Origin: Lysobacter auxotrophicus
Lineage (GTDB): Bacteria > Pseudomonadota > Gammaproteobacteria > Xanthomonadales > Xanthomonadaceae
NCBI RefSeq assembly: GCF_027924565.1
Contig: NZ_AP027041.1
Location: 3,410,001 to 3,474,000 of the forward strand
Direction of reading: 5' to 3'
DNA length: 64,000 nt
In this document: positions 7,960-16,787 of the stretch, one piece after another
Layout: the number at the start of each line of letters is the position of its first letter
How positions within the stretch are numbered: position 1 is the stretch's first letter
Notes under the pieces: generated by a model
Seen by the model: the letters and a program-made list of their open reading frames with translations, nothing else
Databases searched by the model: none
What the model was told of the DNA's origin: nothing
Translations under genes and position numbers: made by a program

Positions 7960-8164
7960 CTCCCTCCCCTGCTTGCAGGGGAGGGTTGGGGAGGGGTCGC
8001 GAAGCCGCGCAGCGGCGAGCTTCACCGCGATGCCCGGCGCTGACGCGCCGCGTACCCCCTCCCAACCCGCAGCCATCGGGCGATGGCCCGATGGCGTTCG
8101 AAGGGACGCGCGCCGATGGCGCGCAAGCAGTCCCTTCTCACCCCCTGCACGCAGGGGGAGGAGC
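7960..8164 (+). repeat. Family D repeat and 106-bp block before flhB
   Basis: A family D palindrome (7960-7996) directly follows the fliR stop. Bases 8059-8164 are identical to the in-frame block inside fliO (5146-5251) and end 11 bases before the flhB ATG. The element therefore supplies most of the flhB leader, including the purine-rich GGGGGAGGAGC run that may act as its ribosome-binding site. Confidence 0.9.
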
Positions 8165-8175
8165 AGAAAGCAGCC

Positions 8176-9342
8176 ATGTCCGAAGACCAGGAAGACAAGA
8201 CCGAACAGCCATCAGAGAAACGATTGCGCGAGGCGCGCGAACGCGGCGACGTCCCGCGATCGCGCGAACTGGGCAACGTGGCGGTACTCGGCTGCGCGGC
8301 GATGGCGCTGGTGGCGACGGGTTCGGGCATCGGCTCGGCGTCGCAGGAGTGGCTGCGCAACGCGCTCGTCATCGATCCGGCGATCCTCGACCAGCCCGAT
8401 CGCTTGCTCCCGCACGCGGCCTCGCTGCTGCTCGGCCTGCTCAAGCCGATGCTGCCGGTGCTGCTCGCCGCACTGGGCGCCTGCTTCATCGCGCCGATGG
8501 TGATGGGCGGGCTGCGGTTCGCCAGCAAATCGCTGGCGCCGGACTTCGCACGGCTGAGCCCGCTCAACGGTTTCAAGCGCATGTACGGCAAGGAAAGCGC
8601 CGCCGAGCTGGTGCGCTCGGTCCTGCGCGTGCTGCTGATCGGCGGGCTTGCCGGCATGGTGGTGTACGGCGCGTTCCGCCACCTCACCGACATGGCCGGC
8701 ATGTCGCTGCAGGAAGCCGTATCCGTCGGGCTGTCGCTGATCACCAAGGCCGTGCTGGCGATGGTCGGCGCGCTGGGCGTGCTCGCGCTGATCGACGTGC
8801 CGTGGCAGCACTGGGCGTACCGCAACCGCCTGAAGATGAGCAAGCAGGAGCTGCGCGACGAATACAAGGAAAGCGAGGGCAACCCCGAAGTGAAGGCGCG
8901 CGTGCGCCAGGTCGCCGCGCAGATGTCGCGCCGCCAGATGATGGAAGCGGTGCCCACCGCCGACGTGGTGGTCACCAACCCGACCCACTTCGCCGTGGCG
9001 CTGAAGTACGAGGCCGGCAAGATGCGCGCGCCCAAGGTCGTGGCCAAGGGCGTGGACGAGATGGCGCTGGCGATCCGCGACGTCGCCGGCAAGCACCGGG
9101 TCTCGATCATCGAAGCGCCGCCGCTGGCACGCGCCTTGTATCGGCATGCGCAGATCGACCAGGAGATCCCGGTGAAGCTCTACGCCGCCGTCGCGCAGGT
9201 GTTGTCCTACGTCTACCAGCTCAAGCGCTGGCACCCGGCGCATGGGCCGATGCCGACGCTGGGCGATGTGTCGGTCGAAAAGGGCCTGTCGGACATTGAT
9301 CCCGCCAACGACGGGGCCACCGTCAAAGACCCGTCGGCATGA
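8176..9342 (+). CDS. flhB: Flagellar export switch protein FlhB
   Basis: A 388-residue export-gate protein with four membrane helices in the first ~215 residues and a cytoplasmic C-terminal domain that self-cleaves. The N-terminus has the family pattern DKTEQPSEKRLREARERGD. The autocleavage motif NPTH is at residues 268-271 (VVVTNPTHFAVALKY). Cleavage allows the switch from rod/hook to filament substrates, triggered by FliK. The chosen ATG (8176) follows a purine-rich run contributed by the 106-bp repeat; the upstream frame is repeat translation. The stop overlaps the flhA start (ATGA). Confidence 0.97.
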   Translation: MSEDQEDKTEQPSEKRLREARERGDVPRSRELGNVAVLGCAAMALVATGSGIGSASQEWLRNALVIDPAILDQPDRLLPHAASLLLGLLKPMLPVLLAALGACFIAPMVMGGLRFASKSLAPDFARLSPLNGFKRMYGKESAAELVRSVLRVLLIGGLAGMVVYGAFRHLTDMAGMSLQEAVSVGLSLITKAVLAMVGALGVLALIDVPWQHWAYRNRLKMSKQELRDEYKESEGNPEVKARVRQVAAQMSRRQMMEAVPTADVVVTNPTHFAVALKYEAGKMRAPKVVAKGVDEMALAIRDVAGKHRVSIIEAPPLARALYRHAQIDQEIPVKLYAAVAQVLSYVYQLKRWHPAHGPMPTLGDVSVEKGLSDIDPANDGATVKDPSA

Positions 9343-11417
9343 GCAGTCGGCCTTCCGGCGCGGGTTTCTCGCTCGCCAACATGGGCCACGCGGTGAAGAG
9401 CGGCCTGGCCACGCCCATCGTCGTGCTGGCGATGCTGGCGATGGTCATCGTCCCGCTCTCCCCGCTGGTGCTGGACGCGCTGTTCACCGTGAACATCGCC
9501 ATGTCGCTGGTGGTGCTGCTGGCGGTCGTCTACGTGAAGCGGCCGCTGGAATTCTCGATCTTCCCCAGCGTGCTGCTGCTGGTCACGCTGCTGCGGCTGG
9601 CGCTGAACGTCGCCTCCACCCGCGTGGTGCTGCTGCACGGCCACCAGGGCCCGGCGGCGGCGGGCCACGTCATCGAGTCGTTCGGCCAGTTCGTCATCGG
9701 CGGCAGCTTCGCGGTCGGCATCGTGGTGTTCGCGATCCTGACCATCGTCAACTTCGTCGTCGTCACCAAGGGCGCCGGGCGCATCTCGGAAGTGTCGGCG
9801 CGCTTCATCCTCGACGCCCTGCCCGGCAAGCAGATGGCGATCGACGCCGACCTCAACGCCGGCCTGCTCTCGCGCGAGGACGCCAAGCTGCGCCGCGAGG
9901 AAGTGCGCGCCGAAGCGGACTTCTACGGTTCGATGGACGGTGCCAGCAAGTTCGTGCGCGGCGACGCCATCGCCGGCCTTTTGATTCTGGCGATCAACAT
10001 CATCGGCGGCGTGCTCATCGGCGTGCTCCAGCACGAGATGACGATGAAGGACGCCGGCACGACCTACGTGTTGCTGGCGATCGGCGACGGCCTGGTCGCG
10101 CAGCTGCCGGCACTGCTGATCTCCACCGCGGTCGCGATGCTGGTCACGCGCGCCACGCGCGAACAGGAGATGGGCCAGGCGGTCACCACGCAGGTGCTCA
10201 ACCCGCGTGCGCTGGCCGTGTCGGCGGCGCTGCTCGGGCTGGTCGGCATCGTGCCGGGCATGCCGAACGTGCCGTTCCTGACGCTCGCCGCGCTGCTGGG
10301 CTTCGCCGCGTGGAAGATGCACCGCCGCGCCAACGCGCCGGCCGAGGACACGCCGGAAGCCGAAGCCGCCGCCACGGCCGCCGCGCAGCCGGAACTGAGC
10401 TGGGACGAACTGCGCCCGGTCGAACCGCTGGGCCTGGAAGTCGGCTACCGCCTGATCGCGCTGGTCGACAAGCACCAGGGCGGCGAACTGCTCGCGCGCC
10501 TGAAGGGCGTGCGCCGCAAGCTCACGCAGGACCTCGGCTTCCTGATTCCCGCCGTGCACGTGCGCGACAACCTCGAACTCGCGCCGGGCACCTACCGCGT
10601 GCTCGTGCACGGCGTGCCGGTCGCCAGCGGCGAGATCCATCCCGACCGCCACCTCGCGCTCGATCCGGGCCACGTGTTCGGCAAGGTCGAGGGCATCCCC
10701 GGCAAGGACCCGGCGTTCGGCCTGGACGCGGTGTGGATCCAGCCGGGCCAGCGCGCGCAGGCCGAATCGCTGGGCTACACCGTCGTCGACGCCGCCACCG
10801 TCGTCGCCACGCACCTCTCGCACCTGGTGCGCGAGCGCGCGGCGGAACTGCTCGGCCACGAGGAAGTGCAGCAGCTGCTCGCCACGCTCGCCAAGGCCTC
10901 GCCGCGCCTGGTCGAAGACCTGACGCCGAAGCTGCTGCCGCTGTCGACCATCGTGCGCGTGCTGCAGTCGCTGCTCGCCGAGCGCGTGCCGGTGCGCCAG
11001 CTGCGCCAGATCGTCGAGGCGTTACTGGAACACGGCGCGCACACGCAGGACCCGGCGCTGCTGACCGCCGCGGTGCGCACCGCGCTGGGCCGCTTCATCG
11101 TGCAGGAACTCAACGGGCTGGGCGCCGAACTGCCCGTCTATACCTTGGCGCCGGCTCTGGAACGGGTATTGCAGGACTCCGTCAGCGGCCAGGGCGCCGC
11201 GCTGGAACCCGGACTCGCCGAGCGTCTGCATCAGAACCTCAGCGAGTGCGTCACCCGCCAGGAAGGCCGCGGCGAACCCGCGGTGCTGCTGGTCCCCGGT
11301 GGAATCCGTTCCGCGATCGCCCGGCTCGTGCGGCACAGCGTCCCCGCGCTGACGGTGCTGGCCTACGGCGAGGTGCCGGAGGACAAGCGGTTGCGGTTGG
11401 TGGGGGCGGTGGGGTGA
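9339..11417 (+). CDS. flhA: Flagellar export apparatus protein FlhA
   Basis: A 692-residue protein of normal length: about eight membrane helices (residues ~20-330), then a large cytoplasmic ring domain that docks chaperone-substrate pairs. The family signature LLRLALNVASTRVVLLHG lies near residues 87-104, and the proton-channel loop region (FVVVTKGAGRISEVSARF, LDALPGKQMAIDADLNAG) is intact. FlhA couples proton flow to export and interacts with FliJ and FlhB. It overlaps flhB by 4 bases. No anomaly was seen. Confidence 0.97.
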   Translation: MSSRPSGAGFSLANMGHAVKSGLATPIVVLAMLAMVIVPLSPLVLDALFTVNIAMSLVVLLAVVYVKRPLEFSIFPSVLLLVTLLRLALNVASTRVVLLHGHQGPAAAGHVIESFGQFVIGGSFAVGIVVFAILTIVNFVVVTKGAGRISEVSARFILDALPGKQMAIDADLNAGLLSREDAKLRREEVRAEADFYGSMDGASKFVRGDAIAGLLILAINIIGGVLIGVLQHEMTMKDAGTTYVLLAIGDGLVAQLPALLISTAVAMLVTRATREQEMGQAVTTQVLNPRALAVSAALLGLVGIVPGMPNVPFLTLAALLGFAAWKMHRRANAPAEDTPEAEAAATAAAQPELSWDELRPVEPLGLEVGYRLIALVDKHQGGELLARLKGVRRKLTQDLGFLIPAVHVRDNLELAPGTYRVLVHGVPVASGEIHPDRHLALDPGHVFGKVEGIPGKDPAFGLDAVWIQPGQRAQAESLGYTVVDAATVVATHLSHLVRERAAELLGHEEVQQLLATLAKASPRLVEDLTPKLLPLSTIVRVLQSLLAERVPVRQLRQIVEALLEHGAHTQDPALLTAAVRTALGRFIVQELNGLGAELPVYTLAPALERVLQDSVSGQGAALEPGLAERLHQNLSECVTRQEGRGEPAVLLVPGGIRSAIARLVRHSVPALTVLAYGEVPEDKRLRLVGAVG

Positions 11418-11437
11418 GGCATCCGGGAATCGGCAAC

Positions 11438-11534
11438 GGGGAATGGGGAATCGTGAAAAGAACGAACACGACACCTGCCCTGCACCGTCTTCCAACGCCC
11501 GCCACGCACACCGCTCTTGCGATTCCCCATTCCC
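11438..11534 (+). repeat. Inverted repeat between flhA and flhF
   Basis: GGGAATGGGGAATCG (11439-11453) and its exact reverse complement CGATTCCCCATTCCC (11520-11534) flank 66 bases of unique sequence. The left part also carries a second GGGAATCGG. The 143-base flhA-flhF gap holds nothing else recognised. Confidence 0.75.
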
Positions 11535-11560
11535 GATTCACGATTCACGGCTGCTGACCC

Positions 11561-13747
11561 ATGCGAATCAAACGTTTCACCGCCCCCGACATGCGCACCG
11601 CGCTGCGCATGGTGCGCGACGAACAGGGCCCCGACGCGGTGATCCTGTCGAACCGTCCGACGCAGGACGGCATCGAGATCGTCGCGGCCACCGACTACGA
11701 CGAATCGCTGGCGCAGCAGGCCCTGCGCGCCGCGCTGCCGTCGATGCCGACGCCGCCCGCGCCGGTCGCCTCGCCGACCACGCCGGCCACCGCCGCGGCG
11801 GTGCCGACGATGCGCGCCACGGCGCCGGCGATCGATGCGGTCCGCGCCGACGCGATCGCCGCGTCGAACGCGACGCCGTCGGTCGAGAACCACGAGGAAA
11901 AGTCGCGCTTCGGCTCGCTCGCCGCGCTGCTGACCAAGCCGTCGAAGCCGAAGGCGGCCTGGACCGCGCCGTCGACCGACGCGTCGCGCGAGGACACGCG
12001 CGCCGTCGACGCCGTGCGACCCCACGTGGAGCGCATCGAGATGAAGAACGCAGAACCTGCACAGGCCACGCGCATCGAAGTCGAGCGCGACGAGCCGGCC
12101 GTGGTCGCGCTGTCGGCCAAGGCCAAGGCGAAGGTCGCCGAATCGCCGATCCGCGGCCGCGCGGTGTTCGCCATCGGCGACGGCACGCCGGTGCAGGCCG
12201 CGCCGGTCGAAGGCCTTCCCGCCCCGGCCGCGTCGCGCGCGCCGAAGGACGAGACGCGCGTCGCCGCCGCGATGCCGCCGCCGGACACCTCGCGCTTCGA
12301 CGCGATGATGGCCGCGCTGATTCCGCAGGGCGACAAGTTCATGGCCGCTTCGATCGAAGCGGCTGCGCAAGGTGCAACACGGGAGAGCGTCACCGATCCG
12401 GCGGAGGTCGCGCCCACGGGTTCCGCCGCGATCGGTGACGCTGTCCTTTCTCTATCGGCGAACGGCGCGGAAGGTGAAGCGCCGGTTGTCGGGGCGGCGA
12501 TGGTGGTCGCGTCGGAGTACCGAAGTCTTGCGGATCTGTGGACGGAAGAAGCCCCGGTTGCTGCTCCGATCGAAGAGATTGCAGTCGAGGATCTCGCTGC
12601 CGCCGAGGGTTCTCCCTCTTTCCTCGATCTGGGACGCAACCACTTCGTTGCCCCTCACCCCAACCCCTCTCCCGCGGGGAGAGGGGCTCAAGGCGCCGCG
12701 ACGTCCAACGCCGTCGCAAACGCCAGCGACAACGCGTCTGGCGCCAACATGGCGCCGAGCACCACCCACCTCCACGCCGTCCCCGAAAACCGCGATCCGG
12801 CCTTCATCGCCATGCGCGACGAACTGGCGACGATGCGTGCGCTGATCGAGCGCGAGCTCGGCCAGCTCACCGTCGAACGCCTGCGCGGCTCGCCGGCGCG
12901 TGCCGCCGCGTTCGACATGCTGGTCGGTTACGGCTGCGACGAAAATCTGGCGCAGACGATCGCCGGCCGCATCGACGCCCGACTCGACCCGGCCCAGGTC
13001 CGCGAGCCGATGCTGGAAGAACTGGCGCGTGCGATTTCCGTCGCCCGCCACGAGCCCATCGACGACGGCGGCGTGATCGCGCTGGTCGGGCCGACCGGCG
13101 CCGGCAAGACGACCACCGCCGCCAAGCTCGCCGCGCGTTTCGCCCAGCGCCACCGCGCGCGGGACGTCGCCCTGGTCACCACCGACACTGAGCGCCCCGG
13201 CGCGACCGAACAGCTGCACATCCTCGGCCGCCGCCTCGGCGTGACCGTGTGCGAGGCCGCCGGTCCGGAGGCGCTGAACGACGCGCTCGACCAGCTCGCC
13301 GACTACCCGCTGGTGCTGGTCGATACCGCCGGCCATGGCCTGCGCGACCGCGCCCTGCTCGGCCAGATCCTCTGGCTGCGCGCCGCCAAGCGCGTGCGCA
13401 GCCTGCTCGTGCTGCCGGCCAACACCAACGCCCACGACCTGGGCGAAGTGGTCCGCCGCTACCGCCCGGCCTCGCCGGAAGGCGTGGTGCTGACCAAGCT
13501 GGACGAGACCGGCCGCCTGGGTTCGCCCCTGTCGGTGCTGGTCCAGCAGGGCCTGAGCCTGGCCTACACGACCGACGGGCAGGCCGTCCCGACCGACATC
13601 GCCGCCGCCGACGCAACCCGTCTGGTTTCGACCCTCGAGAAAGTGCGACGTGCTGCCGATAACCCCCTCGGGTCTCTCGAACTTTCGCAACTCAAGCCCC
13701 GCCCCGTGACCCTCCCCACCGAGGACCGACATGCATTCGCCAGCTGA
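11561..13747 (+). CDS. flhF: Flagellar biosynthesis GTPase FlhF with long variable linker
   Basis: FlhF is an SRP-type GTPase that sets the polar position of the flagellum. The N-terminal B domain is typical (MRIKRFTAPDMRTALRMVRD, with AVILSNRPTQDG). The NG GTPase domain occupies about residues 400-720, with P-loop GPTGAGKTTTAAK near 509, DTAGHGLRD and TKLDETGRLG. Usual FlhF is about 430-560 residues; this one is 728 because of an Ala-rich linker (~70-400). Residues ~364-377 of that linker are a translated family B palindrome (12651-12690), and the ~90 residues before it have less extreme G/C third positions. The gene overlaps flhG by 17 bases. Confidence 0.95.
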   Translation: MRIKRFTAPDMRTALRMVRDEQGPDAVILSNRPTQDGIEIVAATDYDESLAQQALRAALPSMPTPPAPVASPTTPATAAAVPTMRATAPAIDAVRADAIAASNATPSVENHEEKSRFGSLAALLTKPSKPKAAWTAPSTDASREDTRAVDAVRPHVERIEMKNAEPAQATRIEVERDEPAVVALSAKAKAKVAESPIRGRAVFAIGDGTPVQAAPVEGLPAPAASRAPKDETRVAAAMPPPDTSRFDAMMAALIPQGDKFMAASIEAAAQGATRESVTDPAEVAPTGSAAIGDAVLSLSANGAEGEAPVVGAAMVVASEYRSLADLWTEEAPVAAPIEEIAVEDLAAAEGSPSFLDLGRNHFVAPHPNPSPAGRGAQGAATSNAVANASDNASGANMAPSTTHLHAVPENRDPAFIAMRDELATMRALIERELGQLTVERLRGSPARAAAFDMLVGYGCDENLAQTIAGRIDARLDPAQVREPMLEELARAISVARHEPIDDGGVIALVGPTGAGKTTTAAKLAARFAQRHRARDVALVTTDTERPGATEQLHILGRRLGVTVCEAAGPEALNDALDQLADYPLVLVDTAGHGLRDRALLGQILWLRAAKRVRSLLVLPANTNAHDLGEVVRRYRPASPEGVVLTKLDETGRLGSPLSVLVQQGLSLAYTTDGQAVPTDIAAADATRLVSTLEKVRRAADNPLGSLELSQLKPRPVTLPTEDRHAFAS
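12651..12690 (+). repeat. Family B palindrome inside flhF
   Basis: CCCCTCACCCCAACCCCTCT, then the hairpin arms CTCTCCC/GGGAGAG around a CGCG loop, then GGGGCTCAAGG: the same element that fills intergenic gaps elsewhere. It is translated in frame as APHPNPSPAGRGAQG within the FlhF linker. Confidence 0.9.
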
Positions 13748-14633
13748 TCTCAACGCCACTCCCGCCGCCACCGGAAGCGCGCGCGCGCCCGTCCGGGTGA
13801 TCGCGGTCGCCAGCGGCAAGGGCGGCGTCGGCAAGACCTCGGTGTCGGTGAACCTCGCCATGGCGCTGGTCCACGCCGGCCAGCGCACGCTGCTGCTGGA
13901 CACCGACCTGGGCCTGGCCAACGTCGACGTGATGCTCGGCCTGTCGCCGCAGTTCACGCTCGCCGACGTCTTCGCCGGCCGCTGCGAACTGCAGGACACG
14001 CTGCTGGAAGGCCCGCGCGGCCTGTGGGTCGTCCCGGCCGCGTCGGGCAAGCGCCACATGACCGAACTGCTCCCGCAGCAGCACATCGGCCTGGTGCACG
14101 CGTTCTGCCAGCTGGACCTGCCGCTGGACGCGATGGTGGTGGACAACGCCGCCGGCATCTCCGACAGCGTGCTGACCTTCTGCCAGGCCGCGCAGGACGT
14201 GATCGTGGTGGTGTGCGACGAACCGGCCTCGGTCACCGACGCCTACGCGCTGATCAAGGTGCTCAGCCGCGAGCGCGGCGTCACCCGCGTGCAGGTGCTG
14301 GCCAACCAGGTCAACAACGCGATCGAGGGCAAGCAGCTGTTCGAGAAGCTCGAACGCGTCAGCGCGCGCTTCCTCGACGTCACCCTGCATTACCTCGGCG
14401 CGGTGCCGCGCGACGAATGGCTGCGCCGCGCGATCCAGCGCCAGGAAGCCGTCGTCGAAGCCTTCCCGGGCTGCCCGTCGGCGCTGGCCTTCCGCGACAT
14501 CGCACGTCGCGCCGGCAGCTGGCAGTCGCCGCTCGGCCCGCGCGGCGGCGTGGAGTTCTTCATGGAACGCCTCGTCGCCCACGGCGCGAACGCCGCCAGC
14601 ACCAACGACCCGTTGAGGAGCGCCGTCGCATGA
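13731..14633 (+). CDS. flhG: Flagellar number regulator FlhG/FleN (MinD-like ATPase)
   Basis: A ParA/MinD-family ATPase of 300 residues that restricts flagellar number, partly by antagonising FlhF and the master activator. The deviant Walker A motif KGGVGKTSVSV is at residues 30-40, followed by LLLDTDLGLANVDVMLGL and a C-terminal membrane-targeting region. The N-terminal ~20 residues before VRVIAVASGKGG lack the DQA-like activation helix seen in some FlhG proteins. The start overlaps the end of flhF, and the stop overlaps the fliA ATG, giving a coupled flhF-flhG-fliA unit. Confidence 0.94.
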   Translation: MHSPADLNATPAATGSARAPVRVIAVASGKGGVGKTSVSVNLAMALVHAGQRTLLLDTDLGLANVDVMLGLSPQFTLADVFAGRCELQDTLLEGPRGLWVVPAASGKRHMTELLPQQHIGLVHAFCQLDLPLDAMVVDNAAGISDSVLTFCQAAQDVIVVVCDEPASVTDAYALIKVLSRERGVTRVQVLANQVNNAIEGKQLFEKLERVSARFLDVTLHYLGAVPRDEWLRRAIQRQEAVVEAFPGCPSALAFRDIARRAGSWQSPLGPRGGVEFFMERLVAHGANAASTNDPLRSAVA

Positions 14634-15400
14634 ACGCCGCCGCCCAGCAGTACAAGGCGACCCAGCGCGCGGCCGACCACGGCAACGCGACGGAGATCGT
14701 CGAGAAACACGGCGAACTGGTGCGCCGCATCGCGCACCACCTCGCCGCACGCCTTCCCGCGAGCGTCGAGATCGACGACCTCATCCAGGCCGGCATGCTC
14801 GGCCTGATCGACGCGGCGCGGAATTTCCAGGCCGACCAGGGCGCCGCGTTCGAGACGTATGCGTCCATCCGCATCCGCGGCGCGATGATCGACGAAATCC
14901 GCCGTGGCGACTGGGTGCCGCGCTCGGTGCATCGGCGTTATCGCGACGTGGTCGCGGCGACGCGCGAGGTCGAACAGCGCACCGGTCGTGCCGCGACCGC
15001 GCAGGAAGTCGCCGTCGCCCTGCAGGTACCGCTCGACGAATACCACCGCATGCTCGAGGACGCCGCGCGCGGCCAGCTGATCAGCCTGGAAGCGCACGTC
15101 GACGAACACGACGGCGAGCCGCACCTGGCGCACCACGCCGGCGCGACGCCCGCGCGCGAGTTCGAGCAGGTCGCCTTCAAGCAAGCGCTCGGCGCGGCCA
15201 TCGGCAACCTCCCCGAGCGCGAACAGCTGGTGCTGTCGCTGTACTACGAGCAGGAACTGAACCTGCGCGAGATCGGCGCGGTGCTCAACGTCTCCGAATC
15301 GCGCGTCTGCCAGATCCACGGCCAGGCGATGCTGCGACTGCGCTCGCGTCTGGGCGAATGGCGCGGCTCGCAGAACGATGATGACGACGATGGTTATTGA
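14630..15400 (+). CDS. fliA: Flagellar RNA polymerase sigma factor FliA (sigma28)
   Basis: A 256-residue sigma70-family factor of normal FliA size. Region 2 is clear ([37 protein letters not shown] and GDWVPRSV), as is region 4 with its helix-turn-helix ([20 protein letters not shown]). It directs late flagellar and chemotaxis promoters. Five spaced matches to its consensus occur later in this window (23054, 29271, 33749, 37507, 43170). Translation starts at the ATG overlapping the flhG stop; a much longer upstream frame is a shadow of flhG. The C-terminal DDDDD run is a minor oddity. FlgM, its antagonist, is not in this window. Confidence 0.96.
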   Translation: MNAAAQQYKATQRAADHGNATEIVEKHGELVRRIAHHLAARLPASVEIDDLIQAGMLGLIDAARNFQADQGAAFETYASIRIRGAMIDEIRRGDWVPRSVHRRYRDVVAATREVEQRTGRAATAQEVAVALQVPLDEYHRMLEDAARGQLISLEAHVDEHDGEPHLAHHAGATPAREFEQVAFKQALGAAIGNLPEREQLVLSLYYEQELNLREIGAVLNVSESRVCQIHGQAMLRLRSRLGEWRGSQNDDDDDGY

Positions 15401-15414
15401 CCGCTTTTGATTCT

Positions 15415-15550
15415 GCTCCTCCCCCTGCTCGCAGGGGGAGGTTGGGAGGGGGTACGCGGCGCGAAGCGCCGGGCACAGAGCACTACGCCGGATGTAACCG
15501 CGCTGTGCACTTCCCCCCTCCCCAACCCTCCCCTGCACGCAGGGGAGGGA
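15415..15550 (+). repeat. Inverted pair of family D repeats between fliA and cheY
   Basis: Two CCCTCCCCTGC-type palindromes (15415-15452 and 15514-15550) in opposite orientation enclose about 60 bases that include GGCGCGAAGCGCC. They take up most of the 191-base gap. No promoter for cheY was recognised here. Confidence 0.85.
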
Positions 15551-15591
15551 GTTCACCGCCCGACCACCCTTTCGCACCAGAGCAAGCCCAC

Positions 15592-15984
15592 ATGGACAAG
15601 AACATCCGCATCCTCATCGTCGACGACTTCTCGACCATGCGCCGCATCGTCAAGAACCTGCTCAACGACCTGGGCTTCTTCAACACCGCCGAGGCCGACG
15701 ATGGCGTGACCGCGCTGGCCGAGCTGAAGAAGGCGCCGTACGACCTGGTGGTCACCGACTGGAACATGCCGGGCATGCCGGGCATCGACCTGCTCAAGGC
15801 GATCCGCGCCGACGCATCGCTGTCGAAGATCCCGGTGCTGATGGTCACCGCCGAGGCCAAGCGCGAGCAGATCATCGAAGCCGCGCAGGCCGGCGTGAAC
15901 GGCTACGTCATCAAGCCGTTCACCGCCGCGACGCTGGAAGACAAGCTCAACAAGGTGTTCGAGCGCCTGGGAGCGGCTGCGTGA
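15592..15984 (+). CDS. cheY: Chemotaxis response regulator CheY (set 1)
   Basis: A single receiver domain of 130 residues. The acidic pocket is [12 protein letters not shown] (D10, D11), the phospho-acceptor is D56 ([10 protein letters not shown]), and the switch positions are the Thr in MVTAEAK and the Lys of VIKPF. This matches enteric CheY closely. Phospho-CheY diffuses to FliM to change rotation. The ATG at 15592 follows a repeat; frames further upstream are repeat translation. The stop overlaps the cheZ start, so kinase target and phosphatase are co-translated. Confidence 0.96.
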   Translation: MDKNIRILIVDDFSTMRRIVKNLLNDLGFFNTAEADDGVTALAELKKAPYDLVVTDWNMPGMPGIDLLKAIRADASLSKIPVLMVTAEAKREQIIEAAQAGVNGYVIKPFTAATLEDKLNKVFERLGAAA

Positions 15985-16610
15985 TCGACTCGCCCTCCTG
16001 CGAGAAGGCGCTCGGCGAGGACCGGCAGGCCGTCATCGGACGCCTGCATGCCGCGTTGTGGGCGCTGGAACACGACGACCTCGCCGGCTGGCGCAGCAAC
16101 GTCGACGCACTGATCCAGTGGCGCAGCCAGCCGCTGGTGCAGGGCCTGGCGAAGCTCGCGCGCGAACTCGACACCGCGCTGGGCAACGGCGCCGCGTCGC
16201 CGAACGCCTCGCTGCCGGAAGCCTGCGCGCGCCTGGAACACGTGGTGCACGTGAGCGAGGACGCGAGCCATCGCACGCTCGACCTGATCCAGGAATGCGG
16301 CGTGCTGCTGGGCACGCTACCGGATGCCTCCACCGAGGAACAGGCCGCGACCATCGCCGCGATCCGCTCGCGCATGTCGGAAATGACCGCGGCGCAGGGT
16401 TATCAGGATCTGACGGGCCAGATCATCCGCCGCGTCGTCGAACTCGTCCGCGCGGTGCATGCGGGCCTGGGCGAGATGACCGACGGCGAAGCGACGCCGA
16501 TCCACCTGAACCACAACAACCGCGGCTTCGGCCCGTCGGTCGCGGGCGTCGATCCCACGCCGGCGACGCAGGACGACGCGAACGAGTTGTTGTCGTCGCT
16601 GGGGCTTTGA
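15981..16610 (+). CDS. cheZ: CheY-P phosphatase CheZ
   Basis: CheZ speeds dephosphorylation of CheY-P. The 209-residue protein is mostly a long helical hairpin. The catalytic segment [20 protein letters not shown] holds D143 and Q147, the same residues and numbering as the enteric enzyme. The C-terminus ([11 protein letters not shown]) is the amphipathic CheY-binding helix joined by a flexible linker. It starts with GTG overlapping the cheY stop. Presence of CheZ fits a gammaproteobacterial flagellar chemotaxis system. Confidence 0.95.
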   Translation: MIDSPSCEKALGEDRQAVIGRLHAALWALEHDDLAGWRSNVDALIQWRSQPLVQGLAKLARELDTALGNGAASPNASLPEACARLEHVVHVSEDASHRTLDLIQECGVLLGTLPDASTEEQAATIAAIRSRMSEMTAAQGYQDLTGQIIRRVVELVRAVHAGLGEMTDGEATPIHLNHNNRGFGPSVAGVDPTPATQDDANELLSSLGL

Positions 16611-16634
16611 GGTGACGTCCGACCTCCACGGCAG

Positions 16635-16723
16635 TTGTAGCCCGGGTAAGGCCATGGGCCGCACCCGGGGCAACGTCTCCGGAGCCGCGAATCCCGGGTG
16701 CGCTTCGCTTACCCGGGCTACAA
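16635..16723 (+). repeat. Family A palindrome between cheZ and cheA
   Basis: TTGTAGCCCGGGTAAG at the left, CTTACCCGGGCTACAA at the right. A CTTTCGCGGGAACG fragment resembling family C follows at about 16757. This occupies most of the 177-base gap. Confidence 0.9.
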
Positions 16724-16787
16724 GAGCAGGCGTCACGCCGAAGGTCGGAAGCCCGCTTTCGCGGGAACGAATTGAAGTGAGAGTTCC

